A DNA stretch of 64,000 bases from Talpa occidentalis (taxonomy: Eukaryota; Chordata; Mammalia; Eulipotyphla; Talpidae): NCBI RefSeq assembly GCF_014898055.3, contig NW_023603184.1, forward strand, positions 32,301,359-32,365,358, in the 5' to 3' direction. This document shows positions 33,301 through 47,269 of this stretch, one piece after another; position 1 is the stretch's first letter; each line of letters begins with the position of its first letter. A program made the position numbers and the translations under genes. Under the pieces are notes generated by a model. It searched no databases, was not told the DNA's origin, and saw only the letters and a list, made by a program, of their open reading frames with translations.

Positions 33301-34311
33301 AATGTAACAACTCATAATCTTACATTATTTCCCTTAATACTAATACATCTTAAAAATCTTGGTTCCCATTTCACAAATTTTTAAATAAGCATTGCATATT
33401 TCAGATTTTTAACTTTAAATCATGAATCTCCAATTTAAATATAACAATATAGATAAGGTCTGCTTTTATGCAGTATTGGAAAAAAAGCACAAAAATCACT
33501 GAAGAGCATATTTTTCTTCAGAAGTAGAGAATTCCTATCTCTGTTTTTTAAGTTGTAAGGAACATTAAAAAATGATCCGGGACATTTCTTTGTTCATGAT
33601 TCTATCTGTAGCCAGAAACTGTGGTAAAACCGGAATTCTCTCCTTAGTTGGTGGAATGGGGTTAAATTAGGAAATAATTGGGGGAGAATGTAGAGCAAAT
33701 TCTTAAAATGCTTTTGTTGTGACAGGAGTAAATTAATGAATGGATATTACTGTAGATAGACTTCACAGTTTCTAGCATATTATTTTAATTTATAGTATTT
33801 AAAAAAGAATGGTTAGTATTTATAGGTTTAGGGAATTCCAGTTCTTGTTAGTACTGGGCATTTATGAAGAATATGAATCTATGGAGTTGCTAGAAGTGTT
33901 CTTTCCACCTCTGTTAGAAAGTATTGGTTCTGTGTTAATTTATATGATTCTTCTTTATACTTATGTAGATATTAAATAGTCTTTGGTTTAGCTAAATTAC
34001 AGTATGAAATAATTAGAGTTTCACATATAAATTTTCATGAAACATCAATTTCGCAGTATGCTTAGGTATACATAATTAAAATTGTATTTTAAAAGATGAT
34101 GGCCCTCAAAATATTTAATTCTCACTAAAGAAAACTAAACTAAAATTTAGAAACAATGGTAAAAAGTCCTTTTGAGACATGACTATACTTTGTTTAAAGG
34201 AAAGTTTACAACTGTATTATTTTTTATGCGACTTGAACAGATTTGCAATACCATTTAAATGCAAGTTGTTTTTCATGTGATGAAAATGCAAAGAAAATTT
34301 TACTGCTTTGA
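33301..34311. other. AT-rich sequence, nothing recognised
   Basis: About 1 kb with no exon, repeat or RNA gene that I can support. Confidence 0.6.
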
Positions 34312-34326
34312 GGTAATGTGATTTTT

Positions 34327-34624
34327 TTAAAAGATTTATTTATTTATTTATTTATACAAGATTGATTGATTCATTGATTGATTTATACAAGCACTGGGTA
34401 CAGTCAGAAGCGTGAGAGGGTGAGAGAACTCACCAGAGCCAGAGCGGGTTGCAGAGCAGGCAGAAGGACTGAAATACACTGCGGAGGGGAGCCAGGAGAG
34501 GTCTGCGCGCCATGTGGGACCCTCCTCCGGTGGCTGGGGAGCAGCCGGGGATCAAACCGGTGCTGCAGAGGCTGCGGGCAGCTTCGCAACCCAGCGCTCA
34601 ACCACTGCACCACCAGGGAGGCCC
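34327..34624 (-). repeat. tRNA-derived SINE
   Basis: Minus-strand copy with an unusual (ATTG)n-like insertion in its tail (gattgattgattcattgatt). Perfect 15-bp target duplication ggtaatgtgattttt at 34312-34326 and 34625-34639. The duplication is so clean that the insertion must be recent. Confidence 0.94.
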
Positions 34625-34740
34625 GGTAATGTGATTTTTAAGATAGCCTAGCTAATAAAAGAGAAATCTATTTTCTTTAGGGAGAAATTTTGACAAGCCC
34701 TGTTGTGGTTAGCACCTAAAATTTAATCTTTGTTTTATAG

Positions 34741-35680
34741 CTGTGCAGTACAATCAAGAAGAAAATGAAAAAGGGCCAAATTAGATGATGAGCTTCCTTT
34801 TCATGCAAGATTTTTATCCCTTGAAGAGCCTGCTGGAGAAGTCCACCTTCTCTCAACCACTGGTGCCTCATCGTCACACTTTTTAAATTCATTTGTCTTT
34901 GTTGGAATCAGGAGACTAAGGAGTATTAAGCAAAATGCAAAGTTTGCTTCTTTGTTCCTTGTGGGTGATATAAAGGCAGCTTGCTTTCAAGGTGTGAGAT
35001 TTCAAGGAAATCAAATATTTTCCTTTTTTGTAATATCATCAGCAGGATTCCAATATTTCTCTACCTACCTTTAGATTTTTAAAAAATGAATAATTAGCTG
35101 TGAATTAGTAACTATTTCTTATCGACTCCAAGAACTGAGCCATAAAAAGCAGCAGCAGCAAGTGGGGAAGACACCAAATTGAAAAATTTATGTTTCTTGT
35201 TACCAGCACTGCCAATATTTTTATTGAGACAAAAGCAAAGCAAAACCAAACTAGTGAAACCTTCGATTAAATTTTAGGAATTGAGGTTTTTTTAAAAAAT
35301 GTTGTCTGTAGCATTATATAGGGAAAAACACATTCCATGTTTATTATCGATCGATGTCTACTATTTCGCTGCAGGGCTTTTTGTTTACATATTAATTGTC
35401 AGTCACATTCCTGATGAAACACCATGAGCCTACCTGGGTGTCAGCCAGCCCCAGACAGCACATTTTTCCTTACATGTGCACCTTCTAGTTGCCTTCCAAT
35501 CTCTGCATACCTGTACACTAGTGTATTGTTTATAATTTGATATTCTATTTTGCTGTGTAAATTTTCTTACCTCCTTCTGTTTTATCCTTAGTAATAAGTA
35601 TAGGAAAATCCCAAGACTTTCGTAGATTATGAACATAGAGCTCATTGTTTAAATATTAAAGTCTATTATGTTACAATTCT
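34741..35680 (+). CDS. Possible alternative 3' exon of NUCB2
   Basis: A good acceptor (ctttgttttatag) at 34740 is followed by a frame that joins in phase to coding exon 11, giving P then VQYNQEENEKGPN and TAG at 34783-34785. About 870 bases of non-repetitive sequence follow, ending with ATTAAA at 35655 in 'gtttaaatattaaagtctat'. This fits an alternative last exon that would replace the PHN ending. No transcript evidence is available here; alternatives are an unrelated exon or a chance frame. Confidence 0.4.
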
Positions 35681-35864
35681 TGTAATTGTGCCATTCCCTG
35701 GAATTTAAAAATGAATGATTGTTTTGCCACCTGATTTTAAAGTTAAAACTCATCGGAGAACTTTGAAAGTAAGAGAGAAAAAAATTCAGTCCCATCTAGT
35801 TCTTTTTGCTGTCTCCTATGAATTGTATTAGAATGTTACTTTTGTTCAATTTTAGTCCATTTTA

Positions 35865-36142
35865 TTATTTTTTTAAGATTTATTTTATTTTATTATGCAT
35901 ACAAGAACAGGGGTGTAGGCGAGAGCTGCAGGGGGTGAGAGGATTCACCAGAGGATTCTGCAGAACACACAGATCTACTGAGATACACTGCTGAGGGAGC
36001 AGGGGGTGAGACAGGAGAGGTCTACTGAGTCATGTGGGTCAGCTCCCTGGCTAGGGATTGAACTCATGCCACAGTGGCTGGCAGGGGCTGGCGATAGCTT
36101 GATAGTGATGAGATTTTAACCCCCGCGCCACCAGGGAGGCCC
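35865..36142 (-). repeat. tRNA-derived SINE, older subfamily
   Basis: Minus-strand copy with TGTATGCATAATAAAATAAA tail; body diverged, with a short tandem piece 'ggctggcaggggctggcgat'. Perfect 14-bp duplication tttagtccatttta at 35851-35864 and 36143-36156. Confidence 0.9.
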
Positions 36143-36156
36143 TTTAGTCCATTTTA

Positions 36157-38879
36157 AATGTTTATTTTTAGTAATATGAGACTGTTTGTTATTTAAGTGA
36201 ATCCCTACCCTCACTTTAGATTCCCTAGGTAATAGAGTGTGAAGAAATGAAAGGCCACGCCATCCTGTATTTGTACAGTGTTGCTTTATCTATTTTGCTG
36301 TCCACTATCACCTTCAGTTGTTCAAGCAATTTGAGTTTGCTTTTCTTTTTGCACTTTATCCTTTCTGTTCATGGTGTTGCTACTTCATAAATATTTCCTT
36401 ATTTGAGTAGTGATTATTTCCTTTTTCAAGGAAATTATTATTATTAAAGGGAATTATTTCTTTTTAAAAACATGTTGGGGAGAAGGGAGAGAGGGATATT
36501 GGGGTGATGTGATAGTGTAGTGGTGCTCCAGCTTTGGTGGAGGGTGAGTGAAGCAAATGCATGTTGAAGTGTGACGTTCTACTCCCCAATGATACAGTTA
36601 TGCGAACAATATAGCAACTCAATGGCAAGAATGCAAATTAACAGAATTCGATTAAACAAAAGCATTAATCGCCATGCTTCTTAATGTTTTAAACACTTTC
36701 ATGGTAGTGTCAAAACATGTTTGTCAAACACAGCAGCTTAAAACTCCAACCCCCTTTATGTAGTAATTCCTTCTCATTCTATAGCACTAAGTAATGGATC
36801 TTAGAATTTGTCTCTTAATTTTTTTTTTCCGGCTATGTCTCAGTTCTAGCCCTGTATACATTTCTTGTTTCCTTTGATGAGTAAGTGTTTTTACTCTCTG
36901 ACATTCACAGTATGTTTCATTGAGATTCAAGGTTGATCTTGGAAAATGAAAACCATATTGAAGAAAAGTCAGTTTTTCTAGAGCTTCTTAGGCAAGCAGC
37001 TCATCATGCCTAGAGTGGTTTCTGAGTGCTTTTAACTCTGAAAAAATTCCTAATTCAGTAGACACTGTGTCTGACTCTGCCTTTGAGAGAGTGAACCAGC
37101 CGGGATGTGGAGCATCAGCCCTGGATGAATGTCCTTGTTCAATTCCTTAGCTTCTTGGTAACTTCCTTAAATAATACCAGTCTAAAAATTTTTTTGTGCA
37201 TCCCAGCAGATATTTTTTTTAATCATACAGTTATTAATAAAGCAAAAAATCCCACAAAAAACCGGCAAACCAATTCAGGGTGGGAGAAGGGCGGGTGGGA
37301 GAAAGGCGGGTGGGGAGAATGAAAGACCAGGAAATGATTTAAGTTATCTCTCCCTCTGACTAGAAGAGAATTAGCATCATTTATTGTTTCTTTACTACTT
37401 TTGCCTGGAGGATGTGAGTTTTAAGTTCTTTCCCATTTTCCTACTTTTTTAAAAAATGGACTTTTCCACTACTGTTTTCTTAATGTACCTCCCTTCTCAC
37501 TGGAGAAGGCCTAGAAGGATGAGAATGATGTGACACCATTGTCAGCCATAGCCAGCGGCTTCATGGGGCTTATTATCAGGACTTTCAAAATTAATTCTAT
37601 CCTTCCCTCAAAATCCCAAACTTTTCTCTAAGGCAGTCTGTGGTGTTACTAATTACTTAGTAATTACTAAGGTGAATTTATTAAAACAGGATTATTTTTC
37701 CAAAGGTTTATAGAAAAGATAAAGTAGAAGCTAAATATTTTAAGGCCCAGATTTTGAACCCAGTTAATACTCAGAGTGACGGTTTCATTCTTTTGTGAGA
37801 GCCCTGGTGACTTCCAGATAATTCTATGTGTACCTCTCTATCCACTTTTAGGGCCTAAAAAATGAAAGACCCCTGCAGGTGAGGTACTGCAGCCAGGAGT
37901 CCCTTTTCATCCAAGGTTTTTCTTTCTCTGAAATTGTTCATCTATGGTCTGTTTGCACATATGAAATTCATAAGCTCTTGCAGCTTTCCAAAATATCTAT
38001 GTACCAATTTATATAGCCTCAAACTGAAAGATCATATTTTTGGAAGGACTATGTGATTTATATGTAAACTTGTGACTAAAATAGGACTCAAGGCACAACC
38101 ATTAGTTATTCCACGTCTCTGAAAAAATTGTCTTCTGGAATTAAAACATGGAAAAAATTTTTTTCATTATTGTTTTTCTTTGTCATAAAGAAAACCAGTG
38201 CTATATGATCCATATTTTATCAATATTTATTATGTTTTAAAAACCATTTAATAGTGATGATTTATACATTCTATTTTAAAGTCAGAGTTTTAAAGAACCT
38301 TTATTTTGTTAATACTATTTGGGAGGATTTTGAAAGTTTTTCAGTTTAAATGTTGAATTAAAAATGTAACCTTTTATAAAATGTGACCCAAAAAGCTCTG
38401 TTAATTTTAAACTCCGGGAAGAAATTTTATTAGTCTAATATACACTTAGATTCAATTCTTCTTGGCTTATTTATAGATATTTGAGGTAATTGTGAAATCA
38501 CATAAATAATTGGATTTTGATTCGATAATCAGGAAGACACAGAGACTTTTTACAAGTTTTGAATGTTTTTTTGACAATATGTTGTAAAAAAATTCCCAGT
38601 GCAATATTTGTTGGAGAATATTATTCTACTCCTCATTTGTATAGTTCACTTTTAATGATATTAAATCTAAAAATCAGAAAAAAAAATTGTTGTAATTTTC
38701 TGGGGAAAAAGACAAATATGACAATTCTGAATGAATGGATTGTTTGAAGAACACTAATGTTCTAGAATCTTACAACCTGTGGGTCTTAAAGATCATTTAC
38801 CAATGAAGGAATCCTTCTCCAGCATTTCCTAATAGACTTTTTATGCAGTCCCTTCTTCTAGTGATAACATTAAAGTAGA
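36157..38879. other. Intergenic, no gene seen; G-rich motif inside
   Basis: No exon, SINE or LINE recognised over about 2.7 kb. In human the gene NCR3LG1 lies in this interval; I see no frame with immunoglobulin-domain cysteines and tryptophan here. Confidence 0.55.
37278..37316 (+). other. G-quadruplex-type motif
   Basis: The tract has five or more runs of at least three G with loops of one to four bases: GGG T GGG AGAA GGG C GGG T GGG, followed by an imperfect second copy of GGGTGGGAGAA. It fits the G3+N1-7 rule. Confidence 0.8.
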
Positions 38880-39065
38880 AATCACAGTGGTTTCCAGGCT
38901 TGTCTACATATTGGAATCACCTAACAACTTCAAAAAAATACTGAAACCTGGGTCCCATCTCCAGAGATTGTGATTTCATTCTTATGGAGTTTGGTCTGGG
39001 CTTTAGAAATTTAAAAGATTTCTAGGTTATTCTAATGTGAAGACTAGTTTGAAGAATGCTGCTAG
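38880..39065 (+). repeat. MER5-like hAT transposon relic
   Basis: 'cacagtggtttccaggcttg', 'ggaatcacctaacaacttca', 'ctgggtcccatctccagaga' and 'ggttattctaatgtgaagac' follow MER5A from end to end. Confidence 0.8.
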
Positions 39066-39224
39066 TAAATCATGTGGAAAACACATCAACCTTTTTCAAT
39101 ATTGTGCTGGGGAGGGAAACTTACTGATGTTCTAAAAGTTCTGTAAGCATTTTGATGGCACCTCCAGCAAAAGCCAGAGCTCTGGCCACTGGACAGCAGC
39201 AGGGGCAAAGTTGCAAAGCTTTGG

Positions 39225-39345
39225 CATAAGAAACTCAGGTCCAAATCTGGGGCCTACCAATTATTAGCTGTGAGATCTTAGCAAGCTAATACCACTTTTG
39301 ATGCTGTTTCCTCATGTGCAAACAGCACCAACACAGGACCACAGG
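39225..39345 (+). repeat. MIR relic
   Basis: 'caattattagctgtgagatc' and 'gctgtttcctcatgtgcaaa' are the MIR 'tagctgtgtgaccttgggca ... tttcctcatctgtaaaa' core. Confidence 0.65.
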
Positions 39346-40030
39346 GAAATGAGACACTTCCTTCCCCTTCCCTCGGCTCCTAGAGGATAGCCTAGCTTGG
39401 ACTGCTTTGTCTGCTTTCACAAGATGCCAGTGCTGCTGTCTCAGAAGAAGAAATCAGAAACAAAATTCTCATTGAAATCACTCCTGTGCTAAGTGGAGTT
39501 CAGAGGCACTTCCTTGTCTAATTTAGAGGCCAGTGCCTTAAAAAAGGGTGCGCCCAGATGGAGGGAGCACTATCAGTAGGCAGGAACATCCAAATCAATA
39601 AAGTCTTGGATGACCTGCTCCCTCCATGCATGTAATGTTACAGCTTCTCCCTGAGGGAATCTCTCTGAACCAAAGCCTAAGACTAGTAGCCCTGATTTTT
39701 TTGAACCAAGTAGGTCTTCTCTGTGGCCAGCAGGTGGCACTGAGTCCTCAGTCTTGCTTGTTTACTGTCACCAGCTGCCTAAAGTGCATAAAGGGACGGA
39801 GAGAAGGAAGGTTGACTCTGTAAGGCTATTTGAGATGCTGCCAAGGGGCTTCTCATTAATAAGTCTGCTTTAAAAGGATAGACACTACCTTGGCCTAAAG
39901 GAAAGCCATGCTGGGTCCCATCAATTGCCCCCAGAACTCTGGGCTGCTTATCTCTTTTTCCTCTAAACCAGAAGTAGGTCAGCTCAATAAGGAAGAGAAC
40001 AACAGCAGTAACCCTGGGTTGTCCCATACA

Positions 40031-40093
40031 ACATTCATTCATTCATTCATCCATTCATTCATCCATCCAGCCATCCATCCATTCATTCATTCA
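40031..40093. repeat. (ATTC)n / (ATCC)n microsatellite
   Basis: About 15 tetranucleotide units of cattcatt with catc/ccag variants. Confidence 0.95.
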
Positions 40094-40787
40094 GCACTTG
40101 GTGCCAGGCACATGTGAATCGACACAGCCTCCGACTATAAGGAGCCATGGACTTGGGAGACAGACCCAGGAACATAGGCAAAAGTAGAATACCCACAAAC
40201 AGAGTAATGGAGGGACCGTTTCTTTCCAGAGGAATCAGGGAAGACTTCAAGGAGGCATCATTTAGCCTGGACTTAAATGGATTTCAACAAAGATGAGGTC
40301 TGGGCAGTCCAGGCAAAGGGAATAACATAAGCAAAAGCCTGGAGGCAGAAAGGTCAATGATATATGTAATGAGGGGATAGTGAGGCAGCCAGGGGTATGG
40401 TGAATGCAGGTGCGCTGGCAAGAGAACAATGATGTCAAAGACTGGAAAGTGAGCAAAGCCTGAAATGGCTGGCTGTGGGGTTTAATTTCAACTGGTGGTG
40501 ATGGAAACAACTGAAGGCAATTGACATGGGGGGAATGACTACCATCTTATTGGGGGAGGCAGGGAGGATGGTTCCATGGCAGATGGACTTCGGTGGGGGG
40601 AGAGATGGAGACAAGAAGACCAGATAACATGTTGCCACAGCCCCTGTCGTCAGGATCTGAGCTGGGAGGGAGAACTGGGTAGGAAACATGACCAGGCAAA
40701 GAAAGTCATCACTGGGAAAATACAACAGCACCTTCTCTCATATCATTCACTTGATCAGTTGTCTCATCATGTCTGATTGAGCAGCAA

Positions 40788-40995
40788 TCACAATAGTTAA
40801 TATTTATTGAACACTTATTATGTACCAGGCACTTAAGCATTTTACATGTTTTTCAGGTACTCCCACAACAACTTTATGAGGTAGGTACTATGAGTATCCC
40901 CATTTTATAGATGAGGCAACTGAGGCACAGAGAGGTTGTTACTTAACCAAGACCTTAGAGCTACAGCCAGGATTTGAACTCAGACAGGTGGCTTG
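40788..40995 (+). repeat. MIR element, well preserved
   Basis: 'ttattgaacacttattatgt', 'accaggcac', 'gaggtaggtactatgagtat', 'ccccattttatagatgaggc' and 'ctgaggcacagagaggttgt' match MIR along most of its length. Confidence 0.9.
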
Positions 40996-41304
40996 AGAGC
41001 TTACATGCTGCCAATACACATATGCACAGGGCTTCCCCATCTCTCGCCCTCAGCATCCCAGCCTTCCAGCAGATCCCTGGGAATGAAGGTAAGCCTGGTG
41101 GGTGTCCAAAGAGTGAGACAGCCAGAGAGACTGGCAGGGCTGGGCTACCTGACACAGAAGGGGAAATTCTTCCTGTATTGGGGGAAGAGGACCAACCCCA
41201 GGTTCCTTTCCTGGCCCCTCTGCTAGGGTCTAGGGCACCTTTGCATCCCTGCTCTCTGTCCACCAGCGCCCTCCCTGCCTCCCCCAGGAAGAACAGCCCA
41301 GAGT

Positions 41305-42386
41305 TTAGGTCACGAAGGGGCTTTATTGACAACAGAGAAGGCAGAATTCTGGGCAAGTACACATAGCACTGCTCTAAGAGTCCAGGCCTGGAGTCGTCCA
41401 TCAGGGCGAAGGGCCTCTAGCTCAGGAACCTCAGTCACCCCCACCTGAGTTTTCCAACATCCTTTCTAGCAACCCAATGACCCTCCATGGCTACCCTCTG
41501 GACAAAGTGAGTGGCAGCCACTGGTGAGGAGGTGTGATGGGCCCAGGATGCCCTCTCCTCGGCCTCTTTCTGCTTGGCATGCCAGTGCCTGCCCCAGCCT
41601 CCCAGGGCAGTGGACAGCATGGAAGAGGCAGTCACGGCAGCCGCAGCCCACAGAGCCCTCACCATAGAAGCCTTGGCATTGGGGTAAGTGTCAGGGGCCT
41701 GACACAGGGCCCATCCCCTCTTTCCTGTGGTTGAGCAATGCTCAGCCAAGCCAAGTCTCCTCACACCATTTCCTCATGGCCTGAGTCTGCCCTTCAGAGG
41801 GTAGCCCTGCCAGCCTCAGCTTGCTCCTGTCTTTGTAGGTGCCACACTTTCAATTTTCCAGCTGAAATGTGCGCCCTCACTGACGGCCCTCCCCAGCTGG
41901 CTGGACAACCATTTAGCCCATCACTTTTTCAGAGACTGAGGTGGTCAGGGGCTGACCATAGGCATCTCTTCAGGCCACAGAAACATAGCAGCAAGCCATC
42001 AATGTGGGGACTGTTCTTCCCCAGTCACCTGCCCAGCCATGGCCAGTTGAGCACAGAGGCCCAGGACTAGCTGAAGACCCAGCTTTAGAGCTGGACAACT
42101 TCCTCTAGCCTGGGACAGCAGGAGAGGGATGAGCTAGTTTTGCTAGGGCTGGGAGGAGCAGGGACAAAAATAACCCAGAACAGGCTCCTGTTGAGGCCAG
42201 AAATAGCGTAGTGACAAGTGCCTTGTAACACCCTGGGTGAGCAGTAGTGGGGGAGACTGAGCTGAGGAGGCCCAGCCTCACACCAGGGCCTGGCCTGGCT
42301 AAGGGGCCCACAGCAGGTCCACTCTACATACCATGCCACACTGACTGTGTGCATACATGCAGAGGACGGGGGTAAGGGGCTGTGGC
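41305..42386 (-). other. KCNJ11: KCNJ11 3' UTR
   Basis: From the stop codon at 42387 down to about 15-20 bases past the AATAAA. Roughly 1.08 kb, GC-rich and without repeats I can name. The end is set by the poly(A) signal, so the exact cleavage site is inferred. Confidence 0.75.
41322..41327 (-). promoter_or_regulatory. KCNJ11: AATAAA poly(A) signal of KCNJ11
   Basis: TTTATT on the + strand (ggggctttattgacaac), AATAAA on the minus strand, with G/T-rich sequence just beyond. Confidence 0.82.
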
Positions 42387-43655
<1,269 letters not shown>

Positions 43656-44049
43656 TCAACGCTGGTACCACCCTCAGTCTGTGCTGGTCTCACTTCTCAG
43701 ATGCCTCCCCAAGCATCCTCACCTCCCCACCTGGCCCCTGCTTCAGATCTTTATACCAGCCTCACACCTGGGCCCACCTGCCCATGCCTAGTGCGCGTTC
43801 CTTCCCACCCTGCCTGCTGCCCTCCTGACCCTGGACCCCAGCTCAAGTCTCTTCACTCCTGAGCACTCTGGGCTCAGGATAAAGATCCTTTATCCCCACC
43901 CAGCCTCCTTCTCAACCCACCTCTCGCATCTAGGAAGGTCACACCTCTGGATCTTACCAACTGGCCAGACCTCACACAACCCCCGCCTCACCCATTTCTG
44001 GTCCCGGACAGCCTTCAAGCTCCAGTTTCGGACTCTGACCGCCCCTTGT

Positions 44050-44600
44050 CTCCTCTCCAAGTGTGCCCCCCTCTCCTACCCCACGCCCCTGGCAGCGCTC
44101 TGGCAGCTCCTCGGCTCCCCCTCAGCTCGGGTGCTCTGTGTCTCCCGGGTACTCTGCGCCCTCCAGTCACTCGCTGCCCCACCCGGCTCCACTCCGGACC
44201 CCTCTCCCCGGCGCGACCCGGCCGCTCACTCCAGGGGCGGCCTCCCGGCTCCCAGCCGGCCGCACGCTCGCCCGCGCCCGACCCCGCCCGCGCGTCCCCG
44301 GGGCACCTGCTCCTGCTCCTCAAGCCGCAGCCGGCGCCTCCCCGCCCCCTCCTGCTGCCGGGCGGTGCTTCGGCCAGTGCATCCGACTGTTGGTCAGCGG
44401 AGACCGACTGGGGCTAGGTGGGGGTGGAGGGCTGAGGGCGCGGGCGGGGGTGCAGGAGTGGGGTGCGAGCCGGGGCCACCAGAGGGAGCCCGACCCGTTC
44501 CCGAGCAGGAGGCGGGGCGGGCCCAGCCGCAAGCCCCGCCCGTCGCCTTTCGCCTCCCTGCTCTGCTGCTCGGGACTCGCAGTCTGGCCTTGGGGGGTTG
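44050..44600 (-). promoter_or_regulatory. KCNJ11: CpG-rich island, probable KCNJ11 promoter
   Basis: Very GC-rich with dense CG dinucleotides (for example ccggcgcgacccggccgctc and cccgcgcccgaccccgcccg) and GC boxes of the CCCGCCC / GGGCGGG type around 44270-44300 and 44510-44535. No TATA box seen. It lies about 0.5-1 kb upstream of the KCNJ11 start. Long frames through it come from base composition. Transcription start and any 5' UTR exon cannot be placed from sequence. Confidence 0.7.
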
Positions 44601-47269
44601 CTCAACCGATGGACAGAAAGAGCTTCTTCCCGCCCACGTTCTTTGAAACTGGGGTGGGGAGTGGAGGGAATCGTGACTCGCCCTTCCAGACTGGGGATCG
44701 TCTCCCCTTTCTTCCCCTCCCCCAACCCCCCATCATCTACCATCCTCACTTAGGTGGATGCCCGCCTCTCTGCAGCGCTGGGCTTTGCAGGTACCAGGGA
44801 AAGGAGACATGAGGGGCTGCGCCACCAGCCCGGTGACGGGGAGTAGGTGGCTGGAGGATTTCTCAGCCTCCCTTCCTCTTTGGGAAAGCTCTTAATCTTT
44901 TCTGAGTCATGGGTCCTTTGAGAACCTGATGAAAGCCACGATTTCCTCCCGAGGGGACAGTACATTAGTAGGTGTGGGAATGCTAACACCCACTCTGGGG
45001 TAATGGACACAGCAACCTGGGCGGCTGAATCTTCTCAGTCATGACGCTGTCCCCTCCAACCTCATCCCCACATTTTAAAGATAGTTTGAGCTACTGGCTC
45101 TTGCTTTAGTCCTCTGGATTTCTTCTACCTTATGTAATGGGAGGCACCTGGATCTGATGGCTGTATTCCGGCAGGCATGGGCACTCGGGGAGCCTAAACT
45201 CTTGACCTCCAACTTGAGTGGTGTTTCTAATTCAACTGTCAACCTAAGGTTGCCCTGGGGCTCCCCAGTGCTCAGCTGGGAGAGTAAACATGCTAGGTCT
45301 CTGTTGTTGGGGTAGTCGTGGCTCCAACCCCGCTCTGGTGCTCAGACCCTTTGGAGAAACCTCTGAGTCCTGTGTGTCCATTGGTTGGAGCTGGGGCTTG
45401 AGGCAGGGGCTGGAAAGATAAGGACAGGGGGATGTGGGCCACAATAGGGCAGGGGATGACCTTCATATTGAGTTTTCTCCTTTCTCTCCCATACTATCTG
45501 CAGGCAGAGTGAACACGGCTACTCAGGGTAAGCGTGATCTTGGGTCATATTAACAGAGGTGTAGTTCCTAGGGAAGGGAGGGAGAACAGGATGAGCAAAG
45601 TGGGGAGCTCATGGAAACAGAATTACATAGGAAACTTGAGAAGTAACTGCAGCTGTTCAGTCATCAGAAAAGAAGTCTTGAGGGCCCAGGAATTTGGGGC
45701 ACTATTGCAGAAAGCCTTGGGATCAAAGGAAGATGGATTAGTTTTGTGTAGCCCAATGTGTAGATCCTGGACACTGAGTGGGACAGAGGCAGACTTTGAT
45801 CTCACATATGTAAAACTCAATTCTAATAACCAGAGATGACCCACATCCAAGGGGGCAACCAAGTTGAAGTTGGCAGACCATCAGGGATGCTTTGGAGGGT
45901 TTGGACTTGGATGACCCTGCCCTGCTCCTGCTCCTACCCTTCAGTCCCTTAGAAAGTGGTAGGCATGAAGGGATGGGAATCCCTTTTTCCTTCCCAGGCT
46001 CAGCTCCTGGGTCCCCAGAGGCATCTCAGCTGGAAAGCCTAGACCCTGCTCTCATTGTGGTCTTGAGTCTCAGCTATTCACGACTCTACCCTTTCCAGAA
46101 CGAGTCTCTATCCAAAGAACTCAACTTCCTGCTCTCTTCCCTCCTGCACCACCTCATCTCCCCTGAACCTTGCACTTTTCAAGTCCCTTTCTCACTGGAA
46201 AAACTCTTCACTTTCCTTTTGGTCATAGGCTTGTCCCAAGCTCCTCATCCTGGCATTCAAAGATCCCTAGTCTCATGCCCTCCTCCTCCTGTCCCCCATG
46301 GGCCCTCTTCTTCTAGCCCTGCCTATCCAATTCCTATCCAATTCCTATTCCTTGCTCAACTCAAGTCCTGCTTCTCTTAGACAGCCTGCTAGGCCTCTCT
46401 CTTCTTGAGCTCCTCTGCTCTGGAGCATCCAGAAGGGTATGTGCTGGGGCTCTCTTCAATGACTGGTGGGTTTTCCCTACAATGTACGGTTCTGACCCCC
46501 TCACAATCAAGCAAGACTCCTGGTCTGCATCCCAGAGCTTGGAACTGTAGGCAACATGTCAATGATAATGAAACAATACGTAAGTGAGCTCGTGCCAAGC
46601 ATTTCTTGGCTGAGGCAGATGGAGCCCAAGGACAGCTGTTTCAGTCTCCCCAGTGTCCAGGCTCCGGCATGTCCCAGCCACTACCTGCTTGACTTGTGGT
46701 ATATGCGTTGTGCTTTCCCTCAGAAGGACCACCCTTCTCCCACTTCTGAATTCCCCACTTGGAGGGTGGAGCTGGAACATGTCATTCAGGTCTAGCTAGT
46801 CAATATATTCGAGTCCACCAACCAGGGATTAGCTGGATTGGGGATGTCACGCAAGCTGGTCCATTGAGATTTATTCCCAATATTTTTGCTGGAATTATTG
46901 GGAAAGAGCATCTTTTTCCCCCCAGAGGAATAGGATACAAACTGGAGGTGCTAGTGGCCACTTCTCATCCTGTCACTGGGGAGGGAGAGGAAGAGGAAAC
47001 CCAGAAATGGAGATACCTCCTGATGTCAAACACCTGCATCCAGGCTTGCAGTAAGGTAGCTCCTGATCTTCTCAGTCATATGTGACAAACTCCAACTTTT
47101 GTGTAAGCCACTATGAGTTGGGTCCTGTCATTTGTAATGGAAATAGTGTTAATCCAGGATATCTAAGGTCCCACAATTCTAGTCCAAGAATTACAGTGAG
47201 AAGAAAGGGGGCCAAGTTCTATGCAGATCTGCTGTCTGATCTGATGATATAATTATAAAGCTGCTGTAA
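44601..47269. other. KCNJ11-ABCC8 interval, no gene seen
   Basis: No exon supported. 46760-46990 ('gatgtcacgcaagctggtcc', 'ggaattattgggaaagagca') looks like an old interspersed repeat whose family I cannot name; the rest is unique-looking sequence. Confidence 0.55.

Noticed and set aside
40031..40093. Regularly spaced cattcatt units as possible protein-binding array
   Set aside because: Plain tetranucleotide microsatellite with ATCC variants and no other signal around it.
44046..44812. Several overlapping frames of 100-249 codons in the 44-kb region
   Set aside because: The CpG island has few stops by composition. The peptides are P/R/S-rich low-complexity and no splice or homology evidence supports them.
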